This document shows, piece after piece, positions 1-8,800 of a stretch of DNA of 64,000 nucleotides. Source of the stretch: Portevinia maculata. Taxonomy: Eukaryota; Arthropoda; Insecta; Diptera; Syrphidae. The notes below the pieces were generated by a model. It saw only the letters and a program-made list of their open reading frames with translations. It did not search any database and was not told where the DNA came from. Position 1 is the first letter of the stretch. Each line of letters begins with the position of its first letter. Location: positions 251,054,700-251,118,699 of the forward strand of contig OX454525.1 in assembly GCA_949715645.1 (NCBI GenBank), read 5' to 3'. A program made the position numbers and the translations under genes.

Positions 1-1
1 G

Positions 2-562
2 AATTCGGTCGGAAGGCTGAATTCACTTAAACTTGTCTGGGTCCCGGGTCATAACGGGATCACGGGAAATGAGATCTCAGATGAACTTGCTGGACAAGGC
101 TCAGAGGGGGACCTCTCAGGACCTGAACCAGCGATCTGTCTGGCTGCGTCCTCGGTCAGGGCTTCCATTGACGGTTGGGTTTCCTATGAACACAATCGCC
201 GTTGGCATGACTCTTCAGGGTGCAGACAGACTAAGCAAATGCTCCCCGACGTCTGTGGGAAATCCGCGGCATTCTTGTTGTCTCTCAACAGAAAAGACTG
301 CAGACAGACTACTGGCGTTCTTACGGGACACTACGCTTTTGCCAAACACCTTAAGGTGCTAGGCCTAAGCGACACCACCAACTGCGAAGCCTGTGGAGAA
401 AGCGACGACACTGCGGAACATTTCCTCTGTGATTGTCCTGCTTTTGCTCGTATCAGGTGGCAGGTATTTGGTGCGGATATGGTGAGTGCTGTAAACCTAA
501 GCTCCTTATCATTGAAGCGCCTTCTCGTTTTTCTTAGAAAAACGAGTAAATTCCCACAGTAA
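2..562 (+). pseudogene. LOA LINE ORF, RNase H C-terminus (partial)
   Basis: Open from the window edge to a TAA at 560-562. The first residues carry the last RNase H motif (VPGHNGITGNEISDELA). A C-terminal cysteine-histidine motif follows (CEACGESDDTAEHFLCDC, CX2CX8HX4C) that is typical of RNase H-bearing LINEs. The RNase H would remove the RNA template during target-primed reverse transcription. Differences from the intact copy include Gly for Arg after DELA and Leu for Val in the cysteine motif. No frameshift or stop is visible, so the fragment is broken only by the window edge. Confidence 0.88.
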
Positions 563-586
563 AATGTGGTGTGTCTGCCTGGTAGT

Positions 587-613
587 ACAATGGACCAGTA
601 TTGAGTCTGAGTG
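587..613 (+). promoter_or_regulatory. 3'-UTR hairpin of LOA LINE (copy 1)
   Basis: Reads ACAATGGACC, a short loop, then GAGTCTGAGTG. GGAC can pair with GTCT. The same layout, with compensatory changes, is in the 3' UTRs at 10194-10220, 24793-24819, 42194-42220 and 60373-60400. It is probably a signal read by the element's own reverse transcriptase; that role is inferred. Confidence 0.6.
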
Positions 614-663
614 CTCCAGTGCAGAAAGTCTCACACACCCCGACAAAAAAAAAAGCACTGAGA

Positions 664-1010
664 ACAGTACCCTGGGTGGCCGCTTCGCGGTTAAAAAAAC
701 TTTGCGACGTGCCTTAAAGCTCACACTATATGAAATTGTTCAGCAGATAACAGTAGCTGGGTGGCCGGTTCGCCATTAAAAGGGTTTAAATTGTGGACAC
801 CTCTTCGACTCATACACAGGCCGGCCTTCGGCTTCTCATGCAGGTGCTCACGGCGCCGCTACGGCGTGCTTCAAAAGCTCATAAGGTATGTAATATTTCA
901 ACAGATAACAGTACCCGGGTGGACAGCTTCGCGGGTAAAAGGGTTTAAAACTCTGGGCACCTCTTCGACTCATACACCGGCGTGTTTCAATATATAACAG
1001 TACCCCATTT
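664..1010 (+). repeat. Degenerate tandem repeat with GC-rich mini-hairpins
   Basis: Units begin with ATAACAGTA or AACAGTACC at about 664, 748, 907 and 993. The fullest unit (748-906) runs through GGGTGGCC, TTAAAAGGGTTTAAA and CACCTCTTCGACTCATACAC. It then has short hairpins such as GCCGGCCTTCGGC and CGCCGCTACGGCG, and ends TATGTAATATTTCAACAG. Units 1 and 3 lack parts of the middle. The full unit length is about 160 bp. I do not recognise the family. Confidence 0.7.
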
Positions 1011-1082
1011 TTTGGAGCCTTTTCTCACTTTTGGGACCATTTTGTATTGGGGCCTAATTTAATTCCGCCGTTCTACGTGGTT

Positions 1083-1260
1083 GGACATTATGTCTTCTTC
1101 ATACGGACATTACGTCCATTAAGACTTCGTTCCGAACATAGTGTCCATGGACATTATGTCCGTTTCAGATTAGACACTATGTCTGTTTGTAAGCAAGATA
1201 TACAGTCCACGATCATTATGTCCGTTTCGGATAGACCTTATGTCCGTGGGCATTATGCCA
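1083..1260 (+). repeat. Eight copies of a palindromic 13-mer (GGACATTATGTCC type)
   Basis: Near-palindromic 13-mers related to GGACATTATGTCC start at 1083, 1105, 1134, 1149, 1172, 1211, 1233 and 1248, spaced 15 to 39 bp apart. The best copy (1149-1161) is a perfect odd-length palindrome; the others carry one to four changes. The spacers are rich in CGTTTC or CCGTT. No coding frame explains this. It may be a degenerate minisatellite or a cluster of dimeric protein-binding sites. Confidence 0.7.
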
Positions 1261-2044
1261 TCCCACCATTAATTTTGTTTAAACTCCACACATTTATTTT
1301 TTACCAAGAAATATTGGTTTAAAAGGATTTTTAAAATTTGAATAAATAAGCAGTAGTTCATCACCAAGTCCAAATGGTCCCACTATAGAAAATCGATGTA
1401 AGAGATTAACCTCAAATTTCAAATACGAATTTTGAGGTAAATCAGACAGACAGACGGACGGAATTGCGAAACACATTTTTTTAGATTTCCTTATAGCCGT
1501 ATCGCAAAAAAATACCTCATTCCCAGATAGAGCTCAAAATGATTGCCATATATACGAGTATGTATTTCTTTTTAATTTACTAAAGTCTACGAAAAAGTTA
1601 AAAATACTCCAGGAGGTTGGTTGGGGCCACTTTATAATTTTTTTGATTAAATTATGTCCGTACCACCGAATTTGGCAAAGATTTGAATAAATATTTTGAA
1701 CATTCCGTTCCACCTTGATGGACATACATACATGCATATGTACGTACATCTGAAGTATTTAGGATGGTAAGCTTATATATAGCATTAATACAAAGTAGTT
1801 TATCGTCTGATGTTTTTAATTATAATTAAAATAGTAACAAAGCAATAAATTCGGCTTTAAATTAAATTAAATCAATTTTAGGTGTGTACGGTTGTCACCC
1901 ATATATTATTTGGTGACAATCGGTATTCGTTCGATAAAATTGTATTTAGAATTGTGCATACTTTTATTTTTCAGGTTGAGTACGTATTACATGGTTCATT
2001 ACACTTCCGCTTTCTTCTTGGTATTTGACTTTTTAGATGGGTGC
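1261..2044. other. No gene seen; AT-rich DNA with a short GTCY-like tract
   Basis: This AT-rich stretch has only shadow reading frames. At about 1443-1461 there is a short CAGA/CGGA run (reverse complement of GTCY repeats), like those that flank fly mini-me/DINE-type elements, but the rest of such an element is not visible. Dyad AATTTTGA-type motifs flank the run. I can assign nothing else here. Confidence 0.6.
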
Positions 2045-2290
2045 AGTGTTACAATGGTTAGTGCGTTGGAATATTAACCGATGAGTTCCAGATTCGTATC
2101 CAATAGTAGCCCCTCACCTACGTGTTTTGACTGCCCTACTTTCACTTGCGGAAGCCTGACAAATATCCAAGAGTATCAAAAGTTTCTCAAATCTGCCGTT
2201 CGGAATTGTGGCAAACCTGTAGGTGCCTTCCATTTGTGTCAAAAAAATATAACTTTGCGCAAAACAAACAGTTATAAAATCTAAGCCTTA
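2045..2290 (+). mobile_element. tRNA-derived SINE family 1, copy a
   Basis: The head resembles a tRNA: TGGTTAGTGCGTTGG fits an A box and AGATTCGTATCC fits a decayed B box. The body shares AAGAGTATCAA, TCTCAAAT(C/T)TGCCGTTCGGA and TAGGTGCCTTCCA with the copy at 14730-14955, in the same order. That repeated order outside the tRNA part is what marks a SINE rather than a decayed tRNA gene. SINEs are mobilised by partner LINE enzymes. The 3' end is not sharply defined, and the next bases (from about 2300) match a LOA LINE. Confidence 0.7.
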
Positions 2291-2299
2291 TGTCGAAGT

Positions 2300-2393
2300 C
2301 TGAGGGCATGGTAGTAAGTGTAGTATTCTCCTACTCGTCCATGCAGTTTCTGCAGAAGTCGTTTAAATAAACGTTAAGCCTTTATGCGTGGCT
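2300..2393 (-). pseudogene. Fragment 1 of an old LOA LINE (C-terminal cysteine region)
   Basis: Minus-strand match to 60565-60655 of the LOA LINE at the right end, sharing CGTCCATGCAG(C/T)TTCTGCAGAAGTCGTTT in + orientation. That part encodes the C-terminal cysteine motif. It is the first of three collinear pieces of one decayed copy (with 3586-3819 and 4061-4122). The rest has been deleted or pushed apart by later insertions. Confidence 0.7.
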
Positions 2394-2415
2394 GCCGTAG
2401 CCAAATGGCGAAAAA

Positions 2416-3072
2416 CGGAACCCTTATAGATTCGTCATGTCTGTCTGTCTGTCTGTCCGGGAATGTCACAGCCACTTTTCTCCGAAACTATAAGAGCTAT
2501 ACTTTGGAAACTTGGTAAGTAAATGTATGTGAACCGCATTAAGATGTTCACATAAAAATAGAAAAAAAACAATAAATTTTGGGGGTTTCCCATACTTAGA
2601 ACTGAAACTCAAATTTTTTTTTCATCAAACCCATAAGTGTGGGGTATCTATGGATAGGTCTTCAAAAATGATATCGAGGTTTCTAATATCATTTTTTTCT
2701 AAACTGGGCGAGAGACACTTCCAAAGTGGTAAAATGTTGGTCCTCCCCCTCTAACTTCTAAAATAAGGGAATGATAAAACTAAAAAAATATATGATGTAC
2801 ATTACCATGCAAACTTCCAACGAAAATTGATTTGAACGAGATCCAGCAAGTGGTTTTTTTAATACGTCATAAACCGCAATTTACCTTTCATTAAATCAAC
2901 TCAAAAATAAAAAAAAATAAAAAGATTTAATTTCATAAACATAAACCTTATGCGTAAACTGTGAACCATTATTTTCTAATAATAAATCTGTAATAGGTGC
3001 CTAAGTAAATAATAATTATAATTCGCGCGGAACCCTTGATGAGCGAGTCCGACTCGCACTTGGCCGCTTTTT
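2416..3072 (+). mobile_element. Dispersed repeat ending in palindrome GCGAGTCCGACTCGC (copy a)
   Basis: Starts near CGGAACCC, has a (TGTC)n run at 2440-2460, an AT-rich middle, and ends CGCGCGGAACCCTTGATGA, the palindrome at 3043-3057, then ACTTGGCCGC and a T run. A second copy lies in inverse orientation at 17303-19905. Both ends carry CGGAACCCTT as a direct repeat. There is no coding capacity. Sequences with this AAGTGCGAGTCGGACTCG end are, to my knowledge, common in insect genomes, but I cannot name the class with confidence; a non-autonomous element with a terminal hairpin is likely. Confidence 0.7.
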
Positions 3073-3078
3073 TTTATA

Positions 3079-3585
3079 TCAAAGCGGGACGCTTGTGGAA
3101 CTAAGTAAAAACTTTGTTTTTGTTACCATTGCAGTAAAATAGAGATCACATTTACTCATTTAATCCTCTCTCTGAGCAGGTGACCGTTGTTTTGAAATCG
3201 GCTATACACATGCACAATAGGTTTTCCACCCCATCCACATACAACTTCAATCGTAAGATACAAAGTTTTTTTTTCATAATGATTTTATAAAGGAGTCCGG
3301 ACTTGAACAGAAGTTTGTATAATTTTGCTGTAATGCTGATTAACCTTTTGGGAACAGCTTTTCTTTTTCGTGATAATGGCTTACTTTGTTACGTTTGATT
3401 CCATTTTTAATGAAGTTATCGTATTCCGACTTTGATGGAATATGTAGGTAAGTCGAGGTTCGTCTCTAATAACATATTTTGGTCTATTTGCTAAAGCGGG
3501 ACATTTTGGTACGCGCTGGGGACAGCGGGACCGACTGCTTAAAAGCGGGACTGTCCCGCCGAAAGCGGGACGTATGGTCACCTTA
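3079..3585. mobile_element. hAT-like non-autonomous fragment (AGCGGGAC repeats)
   Basis: The right end reads (outer to inner, reverse complement) TAAGGTGACCATACGTCCCGC. Many copies of AGCGGGAC or its complement cluster near 3081, 3494, 3526, 3544 and 3565. This terminal style, with subterminal GCGGGAC repeats, also occurs in the complete hAT-type element at 49747-50877. The left terminal repeat is missing; the neighbouring repeat that ends at 3072 probably removed it. The right end abuts LINE sequence directly at 3586. There is no transposase. Confidence 0.6.
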
Positions 3586-3819
3586 GGTATGGTGTAGTCT
3601 ATGTTTCTTGGTAGAGACTCAAATGAGTCCAGAATGATCGATTGACCAATATTCTTGTTGACTCATTGTCAGGTAGCCTTTAAGCGAAAAGCTCAACGGC
3701 CAGTTTTTGCCTGTTAAAAATGTCGAGTGCTATCAGATGTAGCAGGAAATCTAGTGCTGCGAAGGGGGTGGTTCGGAGTGCTTCTCTTATGCACAGACTG
3801 TGCGTTGGACTTTGCCCAG
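3586..3819 (-). pseudogene. Fragment 2 of the old LOA LINE (RT-RNase H linker)
   Basis: Minus-strand match to about 61360-61595 of the right-end LOA LINE, including GGTATGGTGTAGTCTATGTT, a shared TAGAGACT block and GACTTTGCCCAG. It encodes part of the region between reverse transcriptase and RNase H. It is collinear with fragments 1 and 3, so all three come from one insertion. Several indels destroy the frame. Confidence 0.8.
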
Positions 3820-3960
3820 TTTTTTTTTTATAATAAGCGCGCACTAAAGGGATTTGTTGGGACCCTTATAATGTATTAGCTACACAGCGCGGGCGTTAAG
3901 GAAATTAGGGTGAGAAGAAAAGGAGAGATGCCAATGCACGTTGGTTTTGAATGTTTATAG
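3820..3960 (-). mobile_element. SINE family 2, 3'-side fragment (copy b)
   Basis: Begins with a T run (the A tail read from the minus strand), then TATAA, CTAAAGGGATTT and ACCCTTATAATG. These are shared in the same order with the SINE at 58453-58750. The tRNA-like head is not recognisable here. GCGCGC (3837-3842) and GCGCG (3887-3891) can pair around a GGG/CCC inner stem. The same stem in the other copy is GCTTAC/GTAAGC, so pairing is kept while the sequence changes. Confidence 0.65.
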
Positions 3961-4060
3961 GTTATAATGTGCAGGAAATATGGAGCTTATCACGATTTGT
4001 AGCTTTGTCAGTTCCCTAGACAAACAACCCTTAAGTAATAATTTGTCTTACGATCGATAC

Positions 4061-4122
4061 ATATAGCCATTGAGAGGTGCCCACTTGTTGCCGATGGCTT
4101 TTTTGCAACAGAAAACTTCTAC
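4061..4122 (-). pseudogene. Fragment 3 of the old LOA LINE (RT thumb)
   Basis: Matches 61676-61748 of the right-end LOA LINE: TATAGCCA, CCCACTT, TTGCC and ATGGCTTTTTTGCAA are shared in order. It continues the collinear series from 3586-3819 after the SINE insertion. It is short and decayed. Confidence 0.65.
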
Positions 4123-4989
4123 CTAAGTTAAGTGATAAGCCTAAATCTATTTCAGGAGGTAATGCAACTAGTTTAGGAACGAAATGAAGATTGAATTAAA
4201 TTGAATAATCTAAGAAAAAGATACATTCGAACCTAAGCAGTCTCTACATCCATAGCATATGCGAGTATGTTTCCTAGGTCATAGGAAATGAAGAAGATAA
4301 ATGCTTTATCGCTAATCAACTGGCCAGAGTTCATTCATGGTATACTTGGTTCTCTCGGAAACCGTCAAAGTCAAAGGAAGTCAAATGTTGAAATTCCCCG
4401 GACTTCATATGAGTAATTAGCTTGTTGTTGGTCTTGCGAATAAACCATGTTATGAAACTCTTTTATACGAGACATTTATTATAAAAGAACACATAAAAAA
4501 CTATTAAGAATTCCTCGAGGGGTTTCAACTTTTTTGGATACCTGCAACGAAAACTCAAAACTTTAGTAGAGCTTGTAGCGGATGTTTGTTTGGTTACAGT
4601 AATACTATAGAACCTACACTCCAATTACAATTGCAGGTTCTACATGGGACATTTTCAGGATCGATCATCTAGTACCTTGCTTCCAACACAGCAACCATTG
4701 AACGAGGGATTTTAATGCGTTTAAATAATTTTATAATATATTCAAATTTAACTATTTCAAATTGAAAAGCGATCTCAATGTCAGAACAGAAATGTTGGAA
4801 TCAATAGATATACGCGCAGTTCCCCAACCATCAGTCACATAACCAAGGTGTTCAATAGGCCAAATATGAAAAGAAACCTTCGGTTTGACTTCGAATGTCA
4901 TATTGCTCGGAAAGCTTCACTCTAACAACTAAGATGTTTCTAAAAATACAATCAAGAAGTTTACAGGAAAAAACTACTGTGCAGCTAAC
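4123..4989. other. No gene seen; unassigned AT-rich DNA
   Basis: No long reading frame and no recognised family. One small inverted repeat (GAACCT at about 4611 with AGGTTC at about 4637) flanks an AT-rich loop. It may be old transposon debris, or part of the decayed LINE that continues to 5205. Confidence 0.5.
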
Positions 4990-5205
4990 AAAAGATACAA
5001 AGCCCTATGCAAATCAATACAGTGCTAATATTGCAAAAGAAACGTAAGAATTCATATTGCAGCAAACGACTTTGAAGCCACTTTGAACTCTGCCCGTCGC
5101 TGGAGTCGATACTTTTTCCTGTAATACGGGCCATTCATATCCCAATACTAGATAACCAAATCGAAATTGACGAAGTTATCTCGGCAAAAGCAGCGACTAA
5201 GGACC
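4990..5205 (+). pseudogene. Decayed LINE, start of RT domain (left piece)
   Basis: Near 5150-5210 the translation reads NQIEIDEVISAKAATKDHKS, the usual entry to a LINE reverse transcriptase domain. Upstream, the text is compatible with the linker after the endonuclease but has stops. The jockey-type LINE at 5215-14654 is inserted here. The probable continuation of the same LINE is at about 15010-15395, on the far side of that insertion. The clade is not clear. Confidence 0.55.
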
Positions 5206-5214
5206 ATAAAAGCC
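5206..5214. repeat. Target duplication of jockey A, left copy (ATAAAAGCC)
   Basis: The nine bases ATAAAAGCC recur at 14655-14663, directly after the A tail of the jockey-type LINE. This fixes the element's outer limits at 5215 and 14654. Confidence 0.75.
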
Positions 5215-5353
5215 CCCCTTCGGGATAGGGGTCAGAATTTACCCGAGGTAGGCATACCGGTCGTAAGAGGCGACTAAAATCCACCCTTCGGGATAGGGAT
5301 CAGAATCTACCCGAGGTAGGCATGCCGGTCGTAAGAGGCGACCAAAATCCACC
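5215..5353 (+). repeat. Two 68-bp 5'-UTR monomers of jockey A
   Basis: Monomers start at 5215 and about 5283; each carries CTTCGGGATAGGG, CAGAAT, CTACCCGAGGTAGGCAT and GGTCGTAAGAGGCGAC. The first starts exactly where the element starts. The jockey LINE at 25943-30890 has a single related block (GGTAGGCATGCCTGTCGTGG on the minus strand, about 30715-30735). Tandem 5' monomers in other LINEs carry internal promoters, so that is the likely role. Confidence 0.7.
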
Positions 5354-5391
5354 CTCAGTATACCGAGTGCATAGAGTATACAAAAAATGCA

Positions 5392-5685
5392 ATGATTAAA
5401 ACAAAAAGATATAATACCCCAGGTGGCAGCCCAGTTCTACTGGAAAATCCACACTCTTCGGAGGCAGGCTCTACGGATTCTGGGGAGAGCCATTTATTGC
5501 AATCATCCGACCCTTTTAAAAATAGTAAAAGGGTAACTAGATCACCACCAACGGGATCTGTGCCAGAAGCAAAAACTAATCGAAGTCCTACGACGCCAAA
5601 AGATTTTGGACGCCTTTCGAGGGACTCAACGAAATGCAAAAGCTTCGAGGACGAAAACAAGGAACTCCGCACTAAGCGTAACCAA
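5392..5685 (+). pseudogene. Jockey A ORF1, N-terminal 98 codons
   Basis: Begins MIKTKRYNTPGG, the same N-terminal NTPGG block seen in the second jockey element and in the LOA LINEs. The start codon is the first in-frame ATG after the 5' monomers. The frame runs to codon 98, where the LOA LINE is inserted. It resumes in the same phase at 10284 after the duplicated target AAGCGTAACCAA. The last residues here (ENKELRTKRNQ) begin a coiled coil that continues on the other side. The protein is an RNA-binding gag-like partner of the LINE ribonucleoprotein. Confidence 0.8.
5674..5685. repeat. Target duplication of LOA E1, left copy (AAGCGTAACCAA)
   Basis: The twelve bases recur exactly at 10272-10283 after the A tail. 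Both copies lie in the jockey ORF1 reading frame, which proves a nested insertion. Confidence 0.95.
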
Positions 5686-5785
5686 CCAACCTGTCGGGTT
5701 GGTTACCCACCAGGCGCGTCCCCAGGTGGTGGATAGGGGGACCTCGGTACGATACGTTCGTGATCCGAGGTTTTAGAGTCATAGC
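5686..5785 (+). promoter_or_regulatory. Structured 5' end of LOA E1 (three hairpins)
   Basis: Starts CCAACC/GGTTGG (5686-5702). A second hairpin has CCACC...GGTGG around AGGCGCGTCCCC. A third has CCTCGG at about 5742 pairing with CCGAGG at about 5765, with ACGA/TCGT inside its loop. Equivalent hairpins in the LOA LINEs whose 5' ends are at 35721 and 47782 keep pairing with different bases (CCTAGG/CCTAGG and CCCCGG/CCGGGG). Possible roles are 5' processing, internal promotion or ribosome entry. Confidence 0.65.
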
Positions 5786-5837
5786 GGCGTTTTATACACC
5801 GTCAAAGCTCTATCGCGAACCAAACCAAAAAACAAGT

Positions 5838-8800
5838 ATGCAGGAACAACTTAATGATTCAAATACTCCAGGTGGTACTCGCATGGGCGAAAATCCACCC
5901 GTGGTCTTTTCGACCACGGTCGGGGCACGGATTCTGGAGGCCCCAACCGACATACATATACCCCCCGCCTGTACAGGCGTTGACCTTCGAGTTGCGAAAA
6001 GGTTTGCTTCCGAAGATTCCTGCAGCTCTATCTCCGACACGTTCGGTAGACTGGGCTGGAAACATGAAGAAAGTGGCGGAGAGGTTCAACCTGATACGCT
6101 TAATCTTCAGACCAATAGACAGACAGCCGATAGGTGTGATGCTGCCGACGAGGCCTGCGAAACCGAACAGGTGAAACGGGCCACAGAGGCGGCGTCCACT
6201 GGTCAGCGTCCATCTAAGAGCCAGCGAAAGAGGAAAAGGAGAAAGGCGGCTATCGTGCGGCGCGAAGAAACTGCACCGCCAGTTGAAGGCGCAAGCGCTG
6301 AGAACTGCCCTTCCCCGGCGGCGACGGAAAAGAGATGCAGGTCGGCAGAGGTTACCCCAACCGAAACCAGCCAGCTGACTGAAACCAACGCTGCCTCCCC
6401 TTCCAATAGCTCGAACAGGAACAAACGGAGGAAGAAGACCTCAAGCACTCCTGTCGGTGGAACTGCGCGCGCACCTTCTGCGTGCCCTTCCACTAGTATG
6501 ACTGATGTATTTCCAATGATTGGATTTACTCAGATTAACCTTCAACACTCCAAGGCTGCTACTGCACTCATCAGTAAGAAGCTTTCTGTGTTGAATACAA
6601 AAGCCCACATAATATCCATACAGGAGCCATGGGTGTGGAAAAATCGCATCTGTGGCCTTGGAGGTGTCCGTGGCACTACGATACTCTGTGACGAGCGGTC
6701 CGAGAGACCAAGGGCTTGTCTTGCTGTGTCGAACCTTTTCTCAGCGACTAAGCTTGGACAATTTTGTGGCCAAGATTTGGTTGCTGCAGCCATTAGCTAC
6801 GAAACGAATGGAAATTGGAAGACCTTCATCGTGGCATCAGCTTATCTCCCCTATGATTCGGTAGTGCCTCCACCACCGAGGGCAATTGCTGAACTCATTG
6901 ACTATTGCGACACCAGGAAGATGGGCCTAGTTATATGCTGTGATGCCAATGCTCAAAACACTGTTTGGGGCAGCAGCAAATGCAACATGCGAGGAAACCA
7001 TCTCCTGGATTTCATTCTATCATCTGATCTTACTATCAACAATGTTGGCTCGCAACCAACTTTTGTGACGTCAAGAAGACAGGAAGTGATCGACCTAACT
7101 TTATCAAATAGATACTTTAAGGCGGTTACTAACTGGAGGGTCTCTTCGGAGGTGTCCCTCTCAGACCATAGATATATCGAATTCCAAATCGAATGCGAAG
7201 CCATAACTTTGCAGGAGAGGAGGAATCCGAGAAAAACCAACTGGATACGCTTCAGGGAGGAATTAGGGAAAACTCTCAAAACTCCAACCAAACTCAGGAC
7301 GAGACAAAAGGTAGAGGAAGCTGTTCAAGACCTGAATAGTGCCATTACTAGCTGTTTTGAACTGACGTGCCCAGTAAGCAAACCCCCTGGCAGAACACCG
7401 GTTCCCTGGTGGAGCTCGGAACTGCAAAGAATTCGTAGAGAAGCTAGAAAGCTTCTAAATAGGTCACTCAAGACTGATTTGGAGACAGACTGGAATCTCT
7501 ACCGATCGAAGCAGAAGGAATATAAGAGGCTAATTCGGGTATCCAAAAGTGCTTCTTATAAGAATTTCTGCGAAAAGATTGAAAAGCTGGGTGAAACTAG
7601 TAGGTTGGTTAAAGTTCTGAAAAAGGGCAAACCAGCCAAACTGGACTCACTTAGAAAACTTGATGGCACCTTCACTGAGACGAAAGCGGAAACTCTTAGT
7701 TATCTGCTGGAGTCTCACTTTCCGGGTAACCAGATTACAATTGGTTCACAACCAGCCCCGATTACCGAGACTATGAGTGAGCCAAGACAAACAACTCGGC
7801 GTAGCTGGTATATTGCGAAGGCCGTGGTGACGGACGAGGCCATTAAATACGCATTTGCGTCTTTTGACGGCTTCAAGTCGCCTGGTACGGACGGAATATA
7901 CCCAGCCATGCTGCAACAATGTACAAACCAGCTGCTACCGACTATAAAGAAAATCTTCACCGGTGTCCTAGCACTGGCATACATTCCAACACCCTGGCGT
8001 ACAGTTAGAGTGGCATTCATACCAAAAATTGGCAGAAGTGACTACTCGCTCGCCAAGAGCTTCAGACCAATCAGTCTGACTTCTTTCTTGCTGAAAAGCT
8101 TGGAAAGGCTGGTCGAGCTTCACGTGCGCAAAGGTGCTTTGCGATTGCACCCACTATCTCCGATGCAACATGCCTATCAACGCGGAAAATCCTGCGAGAC
8201 TGCGCTCCAAAATCTAGTTGGTAGAATTGAAGGCGCGCTTGACAGAAAAGAATACGCGATGGGCATTTTCATCGATATTGAGGGTGCTTTTGACAATGCG
8301 ACTTTTGATAGCATGTGCAGCTCCGCCAGACAACACGGAGTAGACGAACCATTGGTGTTGTGGATTAAAGCAATGCTAATGAATAGAACGTTGGTTGCGG
8401 ATGCGGATTGTGGCCGCTATGTTATGGCGGGGGTAAACAGAGGCTGCCCGCAAGGCGGCGTCATGTCTCCACTGCTGTGGTGTATGCTGGTCGACTCTCT
8501 GTTGAACGCACTCAACAGTTCTAATATTTACGCTCAGGCGTACGCGGATGATGTTGCCGTGCTTTCTGTTGGATCATGCCTAGCGACTGTATGCGCCAAG
8601 GCGCAGGCGGCCCTTGACGTGATCGACGAATGGTGCACTAGGAATGGGCTCTCGGTCAATCCTCTTAAAACTGAGGTTGTTCTCTTTACGAGAAGGAGGA
8701 AGCTGGTCGGGTTGACTCAGCCAGTGCTAAAAGGCGTCACAATCCAACTCTCCAATGAAGCAAAGTATCTGGGAGTCATCCTGGATAGCAAACTTCTTTG

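Larger units (their letters stand above)
1..654 (+). mobile_element. 3' end of LOA-clade LINE (copy 1), cut by window edge
   Basis: This stretch matches 9608-10261 almost base for base, with only about eight substitutions by eye, so it is a second young copy of the LINE at 5686-10271. It holds the end of the coding region, a roughly 80-base 3' UTR and an A-rich tail at about 645-654. The 5' part lies outside the window, so the target duplication cannot be checked. The near identity to the intact copy suggests recent activity of the family. Confidence 0.9.

Noticed and set aside
1..6. EcoRI site GAATTC at base 1 as a clone end
   Set aside because: The same hexamer is part of the LINE sequence at 9608, so it may be chance. 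No vector sequence is present.
5686..5785. HDV-like self-cleaving ribozyme at the LOA 5' end
   Set aside because: The position fits, but I could draw only consecutive hairpins; I found no P1-P2-P3-P1' pseudoknot order or clear catalytic C. Kept only as a structured-RNA finding.
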